A DNA stretch of 64,000 nucleotides from contig OX638352.1 in the NCBI GenBank assembly GCA_951813545.1, forward strand, positions 1,364,001 through 1,428,000, given 5' to 3'. The stretch is from an uncultured Poribacteria bacterium (GTDB lineage: Bacteria; Poribacteria; WGA-4E; WGA-3G). Of this stretch, positions 18,743 through 27,268 are shown piece after piece (position 1 is the stretch's first letter; each line of letters begins with the position of its first letter). The notes under the pieces were generated by a model. It was not told the origin of the DNA. It worked only from the letters and a program-made list of their open reading frames with translations, and made no database searches. The translations under genes and the position numbers were made by a program.

Positions 18743-19768
18743 ATGTATCGTGTCGGTATTATCGGGTTAGGCAGCATCGCCGCCCGTTATTCAACGCCTG
18801 ATGACGCTTATCCGTATTGCCACGCAGGCGGTATTCGTTTTTGCGAGACAACCGAATTGGTAGCAGTTGCGGATATGTCCGCGGAACGTCAAGCAGAATT
18901 TCAGCAGACGTGGGGACCCGGCTTCCCAGATAACTCCATCAACTACTATGAAACAGATGTGCAGATGCTTGAGAGTGAAGACTTAGACATTGTCGCCGTC
19001 TGTGTGCGTGGACCGCATCATTTCAAAGTGATGCAGAACGTCCTGAAGGCTGACATCAAAACCATCTTCCTCGAAAAACCAGCCGGATGTTCTCTTGAAG
19101 AAGTTGATACGATGACCGCCGGTGCCGACGCTAAAGGTATCCCTATCGTTGTTGACTATACACGGCATTGGGCACCGCATCTAATTCGTCTCCAATCGCT
19201 CATCAAGGACGGACTCATTGGTAAGGTACAAACTGTCATCGGCTATTGCGGCGGCGGTGTGCTCTCCTTCGCCATCCACACGACGGATATGATTTGCCAG
19301 TTCGCTGGCTATGACCCGGTTTCGGTGACCGGATTCGTCTCTGGGGGTGGTGATGTCCCAGAACCTTACGAACCCGAACCCGCGATTGTCGGCTCAACGA
19401 TTCAATATGAAAGCGGCGTTATCGGTTTCCATGTCGGAAACCACGGAACGCGTGGCGGATTTTCCGTCGATGTTCTCGGCGATGAAGGAAGCGTTCAGAC
19501 AGGATTTTATAGAGGCGCGACTGTGCATAAAGGCGGCGAGTTGATTGATAACGCCACCCTCGATCTTCCTGAAAACGCAGGTCCGTTCAATGTCGCATAT
19601 AAACAGATTACCGATTACTTAGACGGTGGACCACTCCCCGATTGTGCCCGTGATGACTATACGGCTGTCAACGAAATCGGCTTTGCGACGATTGAGAGCG
19701 GCATAACCGAGCAGACGATACAACTCCCGTGCCAGAATCGGAAGCGGCTCATCTTCGCGAACGGCTAA
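18743..19768 (+). CDS. Gfo/Idh/MocA family oxidoreductase
   Basis: A 341-residue NAD(P)-dependent dehydrogenase of the sugar/inositol type. The Rossmann motif is VGIIGLGSIAARY at the N-terminus. The EKPAGCSLEE motif (about residues 113-122) contains the family's conserved EKP. The C-terminal half is the alpha/beta substrate domain. The start has AAGGAG about 11 nt upstream. It ends 13 bp before the selenoprotein gene, which suggests a shared transcript. The second dehydrogenase, at 20683, belongs to the same superfamily but is not a close copy. The substrate is unknown. Confidence 0.92.
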   Translation: MYRVGIIGLGSIAARYSTPDDAYPYCHAGGIRFCETTELVAVADMSAERQAEFQQTWGPGFPDNSINYYETDVQMLESEDLDIVAVCVRGPHHFKVMQNVLKADIKTIFLEKPAGCSLEEVDTMTAGADAKGIPIVVDYTRHWAPHLIRLQSLIKDGLIGKVQTVIGYCGGGVLSFAIHTTDMICQFAGYDPVSVTGFVSGGGDVPEPYEPEPAIVGSTIQYESGVIGFHVGNHGTRGGFSVDVLGDEGSVQTGFYRGATVHKGGELIDNATLDLPENAGPFNVAYKQITDYLDGGPLPDCARDDYTAVNEIGFATIESGITEQTIQLPCQNRKRLIFANG

Positions 19769-19781
19769 TGCTGAGGCCCCT

Positions 19782-20534
19782 ATGGCATCTATATTCAAAC
19801 TGGACAATTTATACCGGTTCTTTATGAAGGCATATCCCGTTAAGTCTTATGGTGGCACATCTCCTAACACGCACCTTTACAAAGAATTAAGCCAATGCCG
19901 TGTCGCGCTCATTACAACTGCTGGATTGCATCTCCAAGAACAAACACCTTACAACGATAGAATTATAGGCGGCGATTGTTCGTATCGAGAAATACCAAAT
20001 ACAATCGAGACACAAGTCCTCGCACTTGGACATAGAAGTAAGGCTTTCGACGCGAGTGGTACAGAAAGTGATATAAATCTGGTATTTCCGCTTGATCGAT
20101 TTCGAGAATTAGAAAACGAAGGTAAAATCGGTTCACTCAACGATAGACACTTTAGTTTCATGGGATCAATTACAAAACCGAAACCACTCATTGAAAAAAC
20201 CGCGCCTGAAGTCGGACAGATGCTCAAAGCTGATGATGTTGACGTTGCATTCTTAACCCCTGTGTGACCGATGTGTAATCAATCTGTAGGATTGATCCAA
20301 CGTGCTGTTGAAGAAACAGGAATATCGACCACTTCCATAACGCTTGATGAAAGCATAACCAAAAAGGTGAAACCACCACGCGTGTTATCAGTACCTTATA
20401 GATTTGGTTATCCGCTTGGAGAACCGGACAATCCAGAATTGCAACACGTAATCATCGCGGAGGCACTTGCACTCTTAACAGATGAGGCACCGTTACCCAT
20501 CCTTAAAAGTAGTAGGCAACACCATCTGTCGTAA
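19782..20534 (+). CDS. Selenoprotein B-like (GrdB family) protein with in-frame UGA/Sec
   Basis: Two open frames, 19782-20267 and 20268-20534, are in the same phase and separated only by a UGA at 20265-20267. Read as selenocysteine, they give 250 residues with Sec at 162 in the motif TPV-U-PMC, a U-x-x-C redox site. The N-terminal part (CRVALITTAGLHLQEQ) and the segment before the motif (LNDRHFSFMGS and DDVDVAFLTPV) match the short GrdB-like 'glycine/betaine/sarcosine/D-proline reductase selenoprotein B' proteins. The C-terminal part (PPRVLSVPYRFGYPLGEP) also continues the family. A SECIS-like hairpin follows the UGA, and selA is at 61420. A nonsense mutation is the alternative. It lies between two Gfo/Idh/MocA genes; its substrate is unknown. 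Confidence 0.88.
20265..20296 (+). promoter_or_regulatory. UGA codon plus bacterial SECIS-like hairpin
   Basis: The UGA at 20265-20267 is followed by a 7-bp perfect stem, ATCAATC (20278-20284) with GATTGAT (20290-20296), around the loop TGTAG. The loop begins 17 nt after the UGA and has G at its second position, which fits the loose bacterial SECIS model (loop about 16-37 nt downstream, G among the first two loop bases). The stem lies within coding sequence, as bacterial SECIS elements do. Confidence 0.7.
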
Positions 20535-20682
20535 CATCAAAGTGTAAGTACACGCCGTGTGCCGTAACCTAAAGACTATTACTATAATCGTTCTGCCTAT
20601 AGTAGCACAATTTATTACGCGTTGGAACGGGCGATGAATCGCCCTACTACGAACTCGTTTTTAGTCTTAAAGGAGAACTTCA

Positions 20683-21744
20683 ATGGATAAAATCAGAGTT
20701 GGCATTATCGGATGTGGCGGCATCTTCCGTAACCTCCACGCTCCCTATTATCAAGAACCGACGCGCCGTGCCGATATTGTCGCAATCGCTGACATCAACG
20801 AGACCTCTGCAAATGAACAGGCTGATCAATTCGGTGCCGATGCCTATACAGACTACCACGCACTCCTCGATAGGCAAGACATTGACGCAGTCGATGTCTG
20901 CGTCCATCCGGGTCCACACCTCGAAATCACGCGTGCTGCTACCGATGCTGGCAAGCACATCTTGATGGAGAAACCGATGTGTTGCAACGTCGCGGAGGGT
21001 GAGGAAATGATAGCCGCTGCTGAAAATGCAGGTGTTCTCCTGATGGTCGCTTACATGATGCGGTTCGATCCGGGTTACATGAAACTAAAATCCCTGCTAG
21101 ATGATGGCACGCTCGGCACACTACAGATGGCGTATTCTAATCAGGTCGGTTGGTTTTCACCGGAACGGCATCCGTGGCTGTTTGTGAAAGCAGAATCGGG
21201 CGGTATGCTGGTAGAGCAAGCTATCCATAACCTCGATATCTGGCTGTGGCTATACGGTCCCGCCTCCACTGTCTATGGGTTCACAAGCCATGTCCCACTC
21301 GGTGGTACCTACCCGCCTCCCGAAGAAGCCGTGGAGAATAACGCCGTGCTGACTGTGCATTTCAAAAATGGTGGTGTCGGTATGATGATTAAGAGTTGGG
21401 CGGCGGAAATCAGGAACAGCGGCAACGGTCTCGTCACCAGCAACGGCTCCGCAACACTGATCTCACATGGACTCCGTTGGAAAACCCACGACATGGCAGA
21501 GGAGGAAGAATTCACTGCCCCTGTGCCAGATGATGGGACCTATCGCAATATGCCGGAGGAGCGGCGTGAGCAGCGGTACTGGGGTGTAGCAGCAAAAGGC
21601 GCGAGCATTGACCACTGGCTCCAGTGCATCGCTGGCGAGGCAGAACCAACAACCCACGGACGCATCGGTAAAGATGGTATTGAATTGGCAGAGGCGACAT
21701 ATCGTTCCTCGCAAATCGGCGCACCGATTTCGTTACCACTATAG
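20683..21744 (+). CDS. Gfo/Idh/MocA family oxidoreductase
   Basis: A 353-residue dehydrogenase with a Rossmann N-terminus (VGIIGCGGIFRNLH), the EKPMCCNVAEGEEM motif at about residue 95, and a C-terminal substrate domain that contains HNLDIWLW with the family's conserved catalytic His. AAAGGAG lies 8 nt before the ATG. The 148 bp upstream contains a short hairpin-like GGGCGATGAATCGCCC and separates it from the selenoprotein gene. It may be a separate unit. The substrate is probably a sugar or polyol; not determined. Confidence 0.92.
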   Translation: MDKIRVGIIGCGGIFRNLHAPYYQEPTRRADIVAIADINETSANEQADQFGADAYTDYHALLDRQDIDAVDVCVHPGPHLEITRAATDAGKHILMEKPMCCNVAEGEEMIAAAENAGVLLMVAYMMRFDPGYMKLKSLLDDGTLGTLQMAYSNQVGWFSPERHPWLFVKAESGGMLVEQAIHNLDIWLWLYGPASTVYGFTSHVPLGGTYPPPEEAVENNAVLTVHFKNGGVGMMIKSWAAEIRNSGNGLVTSNGSATLISHGLRWKTHDMAEEEEFTAPVPDDGTYRNMPEERREQRYWGVAAKGASIDHWLQCIAGEAEPTTHGRIGKDGIELAEATYRSSQIGAPISLPL

Positions 21745-21960
21745 GAGTATTTCTCCTTTTTTATAGAAGCAATTCCACAATATCCTTCCATACGCTTTAG
21801 GGCGGATCTCCGTATCCGCCCGTTGCCACCCTCAAATCTACTTTTTAAGCCAAAATTGTCGCTGTCCCGCGAAAATTGAAAAGAAACCACAAAATTCTTA
21901 TAGAATTATGTGTCTTTTTGACCAAATTAGCCACTTTTTTACAATATTTCCTTGTTTAAT

Positions 21961-22095
21961 GTAAACCAAATATCCGCTTTATAAGTTAAAACAGTTAACT
22001 AAAGTAAACCTAATTCCCATTTTACAAGTTAATTAAGTAGTTAACTAATGTAAACCAAATATCCGCTTCACGCGTTAAATAGTTAATGACAGCAA
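21961..22095. repeat. Three tandem 43-46 bp repeats with GTTAACTAA
   Basis: Units begin at 21961, 22004 and 22050, each starting GTAAACC. The first two end in AGTTAACTAA(A/T); the third is a diverged copy ending TAGTTAATGA. The first and third share GTAAACCAAATATCCGCTT exactly. GTTAAC is palindromic, so repeated protein-binding sites are possible. Confidence 0.65.
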
Positions 22096-22264
22096 AACAT
22101 CACATATCTTGACCTAACGACTCGACATAACATAGCGGATACTCCGTTTGCTTTATTCCCCTTGGATATGTGATTTGGAAGAGACAACCCAAACGCTTAC
22201 TATGTTTGTTCTAATTGTTGATAAGAACCAAAACCTACCTATGCCCACAAAACCTTCACGGGCA

Positions 22265-22341
22265 AGGTGCTAATACACCTAAACCTTACATTACAGAGGA
22301 AGGCTTTCCTCTCCAATCTAAACGATGGGTTTCCAGACCCA
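22265..22341 (+). promoter_or_regulatory. Structured 5' leader with three hairpins
   Basis: Three short stems follow each other before the start at 22366: AGGTG/CACCT (22265-22280), AGAGGAA/TTCCTCT with loop GGCT (22295-22312), and TGGGT/ACCCA (22326-22341). No known riboswitch class is recognised. The last stem ends about 15 nt before the ribosome site. Confidence 0.4.
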
Positions 22342-22365
22342 ATCACCCACAAAAAGGAGTTTGTT

Positions 22366-25206
22366 ATGAAACTGCTAAACGTGAAACTAAAGTCCTTCTT
22401 GCTGATTTTAGTTAGCATCTTGATAGGTCTCACCACACACGGTAGTTACGGACAATGGGGAGACAACCCGACAATAACCGCCTCAACTCGACAACCCTTG
22501 ACAGAGGCAACACTCGATGGGAGCGTTGTGACGCTGACGCTCAGCGGCGGTACTTACGAGCGGTGGCTCGGATGGAATAATGTATTAGTATCTGGCATTT
22601 TTGGTGTCACTATTGATTTCCTTGGTACGGATCGCGTCAGCGACACGGAGATTGCCGTTGCACTCGCATTCAATGGCGATCTTAACTTCGATATGACACT
22701 CACGTTTACCGTCATGACTGGTGCGATAGAAGACTACCACGGACCTTCACTCACTACAAGTGTTCGTGTGCGCGCAATCGAGGAATCGCTCACCGCATCA
22801 GTGGGCACATCATGGTTATCCCCGCGTTTGACAGAGAAAACCTTGGATGGGAGCGTCGTCACACTTACACTCAAGGGTCGTCATTATGAGCGGTGGTTCC
22901 GATGGGATCCTGTGACAGTATCCGGTATTAAAGGTGTCACTATTGGAACCAAAAACCTCATCAATCCTGCTGTGAGGCGCGTCAGCGACACAGAATTGAT
23001 CGTTGCCCTCGAATTCGACGGCAACTTCGACACCGATGCCACCCTTACATTCACCGTCAGCCGAGACGCTATCGTAGGATATAACGGACCCTCACTCACA
23101 GCAGATGTTCGTGTGCACGCCATCGCGGAATCACTCACCGCATCAACGGAGTTTCCACTGACAGAGGCAAACCTGCATCGGAGCGCCGTCATACTTACAC
23201 TCGAAGGCCGTATTTATGAGCAGTTGATCCGTGGGAGTCCTGTGACAGTATCCGGCATTAGAGGTGTCACTATTAAACCTTCGGATGTGAAGCGCGTCCG
23301 GGACTCGAAATTGTGTGTTCTCTTGACATTCTCCGGCGACTTTCACACCGATAAAACACTTACATTCACCGTCGACCCTGATATAATAGTAAGATACAAC
23401 GGACCCCCACTCACCGTAGATATCCGTGTGCCTGCAGTTGAGGACGCGCCTGCAGTTGAGGAATCACTCATCGCGTTAACAGAGTTCCCTCTGACAGAGG
23501 CAAGCCTGCATCGGAGCGCCGTCATACTCGCACTCAACGGTCATTCTTACGAGAAACGGATTCGGCGGGCTGCAGTGACCGTATCCGGCATTAAAGGTGT
23601 CACTATTGAAAACTACTATGTCAGGATAAGCGATACGAAAATAGGCATTGTACTGTTATTCTCTGGGAACTTTGACACTAATAAAACACTCACATTCACT
23701 GTGGATGCAGACGCTATTGAAAGATACAATGGACCTCCATTCACCGCGAAAATCCCCGTCACCGCGTCGGAGACGGTGAAACAGGATCCACCGCCGCAAA
23801 GACAAACCACTGTGGAACAGGATCCGTCAACGCAAGAGCAAATCACTGCGAACTATACACTACAAGGTCCTTGGTTATGGATGATGACTGATGGTTCAGA
23901 TATAGCACGCGATTATCTTAACTTAGAAAGTGGAGGCACGATTACCGAGGTGCAGGTTGCCCAAAATGGTGTTAATGCGGGAGATGCTGTGGGGCGGTTT
24001 CGATGGACGAGCGGTTCTATTACAACCCCAGTAAAGGCATGCAAGAAGTTCTGTAGGGGCACCTTATTTGAGAGGTGTACAGCCTTATGTTGGTCGAATA
24101 ACATCAATAACACCCTCAATACCCTCGGATTTGGCAAGTGGCGTAATATAACCGAACATACCGCGTACGCTATAATAAATCTCGTTTCCTCTCGCGATCA
24201 AAGAGACGTTATGTTATCTGTCGGGAGCGGTGACGCTATTAAAGTTTGGCTCAATGGCGAGGTAGTTTACAGGGCAGCCGCAACCGAGCTTGGTTGCAGG
24301 AAGATTCCTGTGCCCCGGACATCGGTTTGTACGCCAGATCCCAGTACTCCCAAAATGAATTTGGTTCCTGTGACGCTTAAAGCTGGTGACAACCTTCTCC
24401 TCGTTAAGGTCAGTCAGCACGGTGAATATTGGGATATGGAGGTTAGACTTACTGCAGATTTCATCACTGCTATCCCTACAGCCAAGACTCTCAAGGCATC
24501 CATTTTGATGTTATCTGACGTGCTTCCTTCCAACAACGCGGATGAGAGTTTTTCTCCTCAGGTTGCAGACGCGCAGATAACGGAAACCGCCCATCTCAAA
24601 GAGGATGTGAATAGTGATGGAACCGTAAACATTCAAGATATGGTGTCGGTTGCTTCAAATCTCGGGCAAACAGGGCAAAACGCTGCTGATATTAATGGAG
24701 ATAGCGTTGTCAACATTCAGGATCTCGTCCTTGTTGCGGGTGCCCTCGGAAACACTGCTGCCCCCTCGCTGCTACATCCCGATGCCTTAGAGATGCTCAC
24801 CTCGGCAGACGTGCGATTGTGGCTCAACCAAGCACAGCAATTGAACCTCACGGATGCAACATCGCAAAGAGGCGTTCTCTTCCTTGAGCAACTCCTCGCA
24901 GTATTGATTCCCAAAGATACAGCACTCTTGGCAAACTATCCCAACCCATTCAATCCTGAGACGTGGATACCCTATCAACTCGTCAAAGATGCAGAGGTTG
25001 CACTGACTATCTATGCTGTGGATGGGCAAGTGGTGCGGAGGTTGAAGCTGGGGCATCAACCCGCAGGTATCTATCAGAACCGTAGCCGCGCCGCCTATTG
25101 GAACGGTCAAAATGAATTCGGTGAACCCGTTGCGAGTGGACTCTATTTCTACACACTCGCAGCAGGCGATTTCACCGCAACACGAAAGATGTTGATACGG
25201 AAATAG
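22366..25206 (+). CDS. Dockerin-containing repeat surface protein with FlgD-like tail
   Basis: A 946-residue exported protein. I chose the ATG at 22366, which has AAGGAG upstream and begins a signal peptide (LKSFLLILVSILIGLTTHGSYG). Residues about 35-465 hold four repeats of about 105 residues, each with FPLTEANLHRSAVILTL, TVSGIKGVTI and KTLTFTVDxDAI-type segments. A domain follows that resembles sugar-binding or PA14-like sandwiches (AIKVWLNGEVVYR). A type I dockerin pair with DVNSDGTVNIQDMV and DINGDSVVNIQDLV comes next (about residues 780-825). The tail is the FlgD-like module with YPNPFNPETWIPYQL. A scaffold or adhesive surface role is inferred. Confidence 0.85.
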   Translation: MKLLNVKLKSFLLILVSILIGLTTHGSYGQWGDNPTITASTRQPLTEATLDGSVVTLTLSGGTYERWLGWNNVLVSGIFGVTIDFLGTDRVSDTEIAVALAFNGDLNFDMTLTFTVMTGAIEDYHGPSLTTSVRVRAIEESLTASVGTSWLSPRLTEKTLDGSVVTLTLKGRHYERWFRWDPVTVSGIKGVTIGTKNLINPAVRRVSDTELIVALEFDGNFDTDATLTFTVSRDAIVGYNGPSLTADVRVHAIAESLTASTEFPLTEANLHRSAVILTLEGRIYEQLIRGSPVTVSGIRGVTIKPSDVKRVRDSKLCVLLTFSGDFHTDKTLTFTVDPDIIVRYNGPPLTVDIRVPAVEDAPAVEESLIALTEFPLTEASLHRSAVILALNGHSYEKRIRRAAVTVSGIKGVTIENYYVRISDTKIGIVLLFSGNFDTNKTLTFTVDADAIERYNGPPFTAKIPVTASETVKQDPPPQRQTTVEQDPSTQEQITANYTLQGPWLWMMTDGSDIARDYLNLESGGTITEVQVAQNGVNAGDAVGRFRWTSGSITTPVKACKKFCRGTLFERCTALCWSNNINNTLNTLGFGKWRNITEHTAYAIINLVSSRDQRDVMLSVGSGDAIKVWLNGEVVYRAAATELGCRKIPVPRTSVCTPDPSTPKMNLVPVTLKAGDNLLLVKVSQHGEYWDMEVRLTADFITAIPTAKTLKASILMLSDVLPSNNADESFSPQVADAQITETAHLKEDVNSDGTVNIQDMVSVASNLGQTGQNAADINGDSVVNIQDLVLVAGALGNTAAPSLLHPDALEMLTSADVRLWLNQAQQLNLTDATSQRGVLFLEQLLAVLIPKDTALLANYPNPFNPETWIPYQLVKDAEVALTIYAVDGQVVRRLKLGHQPAGIYQNRSRAAYWNGQNEFGEPVASGLYFYTLAAGDFTATRKMLIRK

Positions 25207-25337
25207 TATCAAATGACCTTATGATAGCTGGAGTGCTGATGTTTATTGACTTCCCAGCGATCGTTTCTCAGTGGGTTGCGTTGGTTTCGCTGGCATCTTC
25301 CTTGAAAAATGATGTGCTTAGCGATCAACATGTCTCA

Positions 25338-25367
25338 AGTATAGCAAAACCGGTAGCGGCGTGTCAA
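25338..25367 (-). promoter_or_regulatory. Outward-facing sigma-70 promoter at left end of the DUF1670 element
   Basis: On the minus strand, TTGACA (25362-25367) and TATACT (25338-25343) are separated by 18 bp. Transcription would run left, out through the left inverted repeat and antisense to the dockerin gene. A 40-codon frame follows from about 25332 to 25213 but has no recognisable product. Confidence 0.55.
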
Positions 25368-25432
25368 GCCTATTTTCAAGGCGACTGCCCGGTTTGCCAA
25401 GTCAAGTGTGTCGGGAACAACGGATTAGAGGA

Positions 25433-26308
25433 TCATTGGGGTTCTCCTTGCTGATTTGCGGCTGAATTGGAAAATAGGTTTGCATCCATAGTTTGAAGTT
25501 GGTGCTTCGGGATCAGGTTGAGATATTGAGAGATGACGCGTTTAGAAAGTCGTGTAATCTGTGAGATGTTGTCAATATCAGGGGTTACGTTGCGAACGAC
25601 TTTGACGGACTCATAATCTCGAATGTATCTATCAACAGCCTCCTTAGAGTGCTTAGTTTTCGCGGCAATCCTGGGGGTGAGATGTCCTTGAAGATAGAGG
25701 GTTATGATCTCTTTCTTGTGGGTAATAGCCCCCGATAAATCATGGATGTTGCCCCGCGTGGGTAAGATTTCGCCAGTGGTTTTCTGCCATTCATTGACAT
25801 AGTCGCAGACGACCTTATCACAGACGTTGAGCAAGACTGCCAAGTCGAGTTGTGTCAATAAGGCACCTTGGTCATAAGCTTGATGACACCAGCGAACCAA
25901 GCGATTGATCCGCAGTTGCCGGGAAGTAAAGCCGTTGCGAAAGGATTCAATATCCTCTGTGGCGAGGTATGTCAGGATGATAGGTTTCATACGCGTTTTG
26001 ATGATGGATTTTCCTCTTTCAGGGTGTTCCTCAATAGGCACAGCCATCCAAACGAGGTGTCCATAACTCAGCAACCGTTCATCAGGGAGTTGATCACCCG
26101 TGGCGAGTTTCTCCAAAGGGAGGGTAATGACGAAATAGTCCTCAACGGTCGTAAGAATATCATCAACAATAGCGGTAGCCGTGACTTCGCCTTTGTCATA
26201 CCCATAGTCATTGAGAAAGCGATGGATAAGCAGCTGTCGTAGCGATTTATCGTTGATGCGTCTGAACTTCTTCTCGTTGATCTGCGTGCGCGTCAAAGGT
26301 TTGCTCAT
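25433..26308 (-). CDS. DUF1670 family protein (second of pair)
   Basis: A 291-residue protein of the DUF1670 family, whose function is unknown. It is soluble and helical. A helix-turn-helix-like segment (LTPRIAAKTKHSKEAVDRYIRDYE) lies at about residues 205-230. A second possible one (LLTQLDLAVLLNVCDKVVCDYVNEW) lies at about 150-175. These suggest DNA binding. Its start overlaps the end of the upstream DUF1670 gene by 4 bp, so the two are translationally coupled. The two share the overall layout (HTH-like region, then a THKxxIxxLY segment) and look like ancient paralogs. Confidence 0.75.
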   Translation of the reverse strand: MSKPLTRTQINEKKFRRINDKSLRQLLIHRFLNDYGYDKGEVTATAIVDDILTTVEDYFVITLPLEKLATGDQLPDERLLSYGHLVWMAVPIEEHPERGKSIIKTRMKPIILTYLATEDIESFRNGFTSRQLRINRLVRWCHQAYDQGALLTQLDLAVLLNVCDKVVCDYVNEWQKTTGEILPTRGNIHDLSGAITHKKEIITLYLQGHLTPRIAAKTKHSKEAVDRYIRDYESVKVVRNVTPDIDNISQITRLSKRVISQYLNLIPKHQLQTMDANLFSNSAANQQGEPQ

Positions 26309-27105
26309 GAGAGTTCCCCCTTTTTTGGATCCGCTGGCTCTGGGTGAAGGAGCTGGGTCATTCGGTCCGTGTGCTGGTATTCCTTATACAGCGCGAGATA
26401 CTCGCGTATGAGTCGGTCGGAGAAGTGAGTGATGAGCCGTATCTGTGCGTCAGGAAAGCCTTGATGATGCAGTGTTGCGACTTGTGTGAAGTCTTTCAAG
26501 TACCGATAGACAGCGCGTTCAGAATGGTTCGTCTTTTTCTCAATCTCGGTGAAGGTATACTCCTTGAAATATAACTCCAAGATCTGGGTTTTATGAGACG
26601 TGCCGGGGCCCATGTCGTGTTTTGCCCCGCGCGTCATCACGAAATAGCCGGACTGCTTTAACGCTCGGATGTCGCGTTTCACCGTGGCGGGACTGGTGGT
26701 TAATAACACCGCCAGATCCTCATGACTCAACAAGGCCTCTTGGTCATAAGCTTCTTGGGTCAATCGGAGGATGCGATGTCGTCTGAGTCCTGCGAGCCCA
26801 TAAGTGCCTAAGACTTCAAAATCCTCCTGAATGTCATTGAGTGTCAACCGACAGGAGACTTTTTTCGCTAAAGCGATGTGTTTACCTGCGGGTTCCTCAG
26901 CAGCGACTGCCTCGTAGCAGATTTGTCCTGATGTCAGTTGCACATCGGCGTGCTGTTGAAAGTAGGTGGAAATCTGTTTATAGTAGGCTTCAGCGACTAT
27001 AGGCATGAGATTAAAGTCTGCTGAAATCTTCTCAATAATAGCCGCTCTGGCATTCTTAGATTCGAGGCGATTGATACCATAGGCGGTATCCTTCTTACGG
27101 TCCAT
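26305..27105 (-). CDS. DUF1670 family protein (first of pair)
   Basis: A 266-residue DUF1670-family protein. I chose the ATG at 27105: GGAGG lies at 27111-27115, inside what would be the first codons if the ATG at 27117 were used. Two HTH-like segments are visible, LLSHEDLAVLLTTSPATVKRDIRAL (about residues 130-155) and YTFTEIEKKTNHSERAVYRYLKDF (about 195-220). TRGAKHDMGPGTSHKTQILELYF lies between them. It overlaps the next DUF1670 gene by 4 bp. Both genes sit alone between inverted repeats. The role is unknown; DNA recognition is likely. Confidence 0.75.
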   Translation of the reverse strand: MDRKKDTAYGINRLESKNARAAIIEKISADFNLMPIVAEAYYKQISTYFQQHADVQLTSGQICYEAVAAEEPAGKHIALAKKVSCRLTLNDIQEDFEVLGTYGLAGLRRHRILRLTQEAYDQEALLSHEDLAVLLTTSPATVKRDIRALKQSGYFVMTRGAKHDMGPGTSHKTQILELYFKEYTFTEIEKKTNHSERAVYRYLKDFTQVATLHHQGFPDAQIRLITHFSDRLIREYLALYKEYQHTDRMTQLLHPEPADPKKGELS

Positions 27106-27227
27106 AGTGACCTCCATGAAATGAGTGTCGGTGATGCAAATACATCTACTCGTTAAGTTAACTCATACTATTAGTGTAACTCATGGGGTCATTTGATACA
27201 AACTATAAATAAACACTTCCCCATCCG

Positions 27228-27266
27228 TAGGGTAAGGCACAGAAACCTTGCCCTACGGATACCCAT
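27228..27266. terminator. Hairpin downstream of the UxaA-type gene
   Basis: ATCCGTAGGGTAAGG pairs with CCTTGCCCTACGGAT with one G-T pair over 15 bp around a short A-rich loop. It lies just past the stop of the minus-strand dehydratase gene at 27269 and just outside the right inverted repeat of the DUF1670 element. Bidirectional termination is plausible, although no long T-tract is present. Confidence 0.5.
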
Positions 27267-27268
27267 AT

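Larger units (their letters stand above)
21745..22365. other. AT-rich intergenic region with tandem repeats and a structured leader
   Basis: This 621-bp gap precedes the dockerin surface-protein gene. It contains three tandem copies of a 43-46 bp unit (21961-22095) and then a leader with three small hairpins (22265-22341), both listed separately. The stretch 21745-21960 shows nothing beyond AT richness and a 15-20 bp partly complementary segment near 21795. Confidence 0.55.
25206..27199 (-). mobile_element. Candidate mobile element with DUF1670 gene pair
   Basis: GTATCAAATGACC at 25206-25218 reappears as its complement at 27187-27199; allowing two mismatches, the inverted repeats extend to 19 bp (17 matches). 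They enclose 1994 bp that contain only two overlapping DUF1670-family genes and a 226-bp non-coding left end. The left repeat begins at the last base of the 22366-25206 stop codon. I see no convincing target-site duplication. DUF1670 is not an established transposase, so mobility is inferred. Confidence 0.55.

Noticed and set aside
22265..22341. Leader as a c-di-GMP (GEMM) riboswitch
   Set aside because: A GGGCAAGG stretch resembles part of the consensus, but the conserved GAAA, GGGACGCAAAGCC and receptor elements are missing.
25221..25454. 77-codon plus-strand frame with CPVCQVKC
   Set aside because: No ribosome site, overlaps the opposite-strand DUF1670 stop, and no family match; probably non-coding end of the element.
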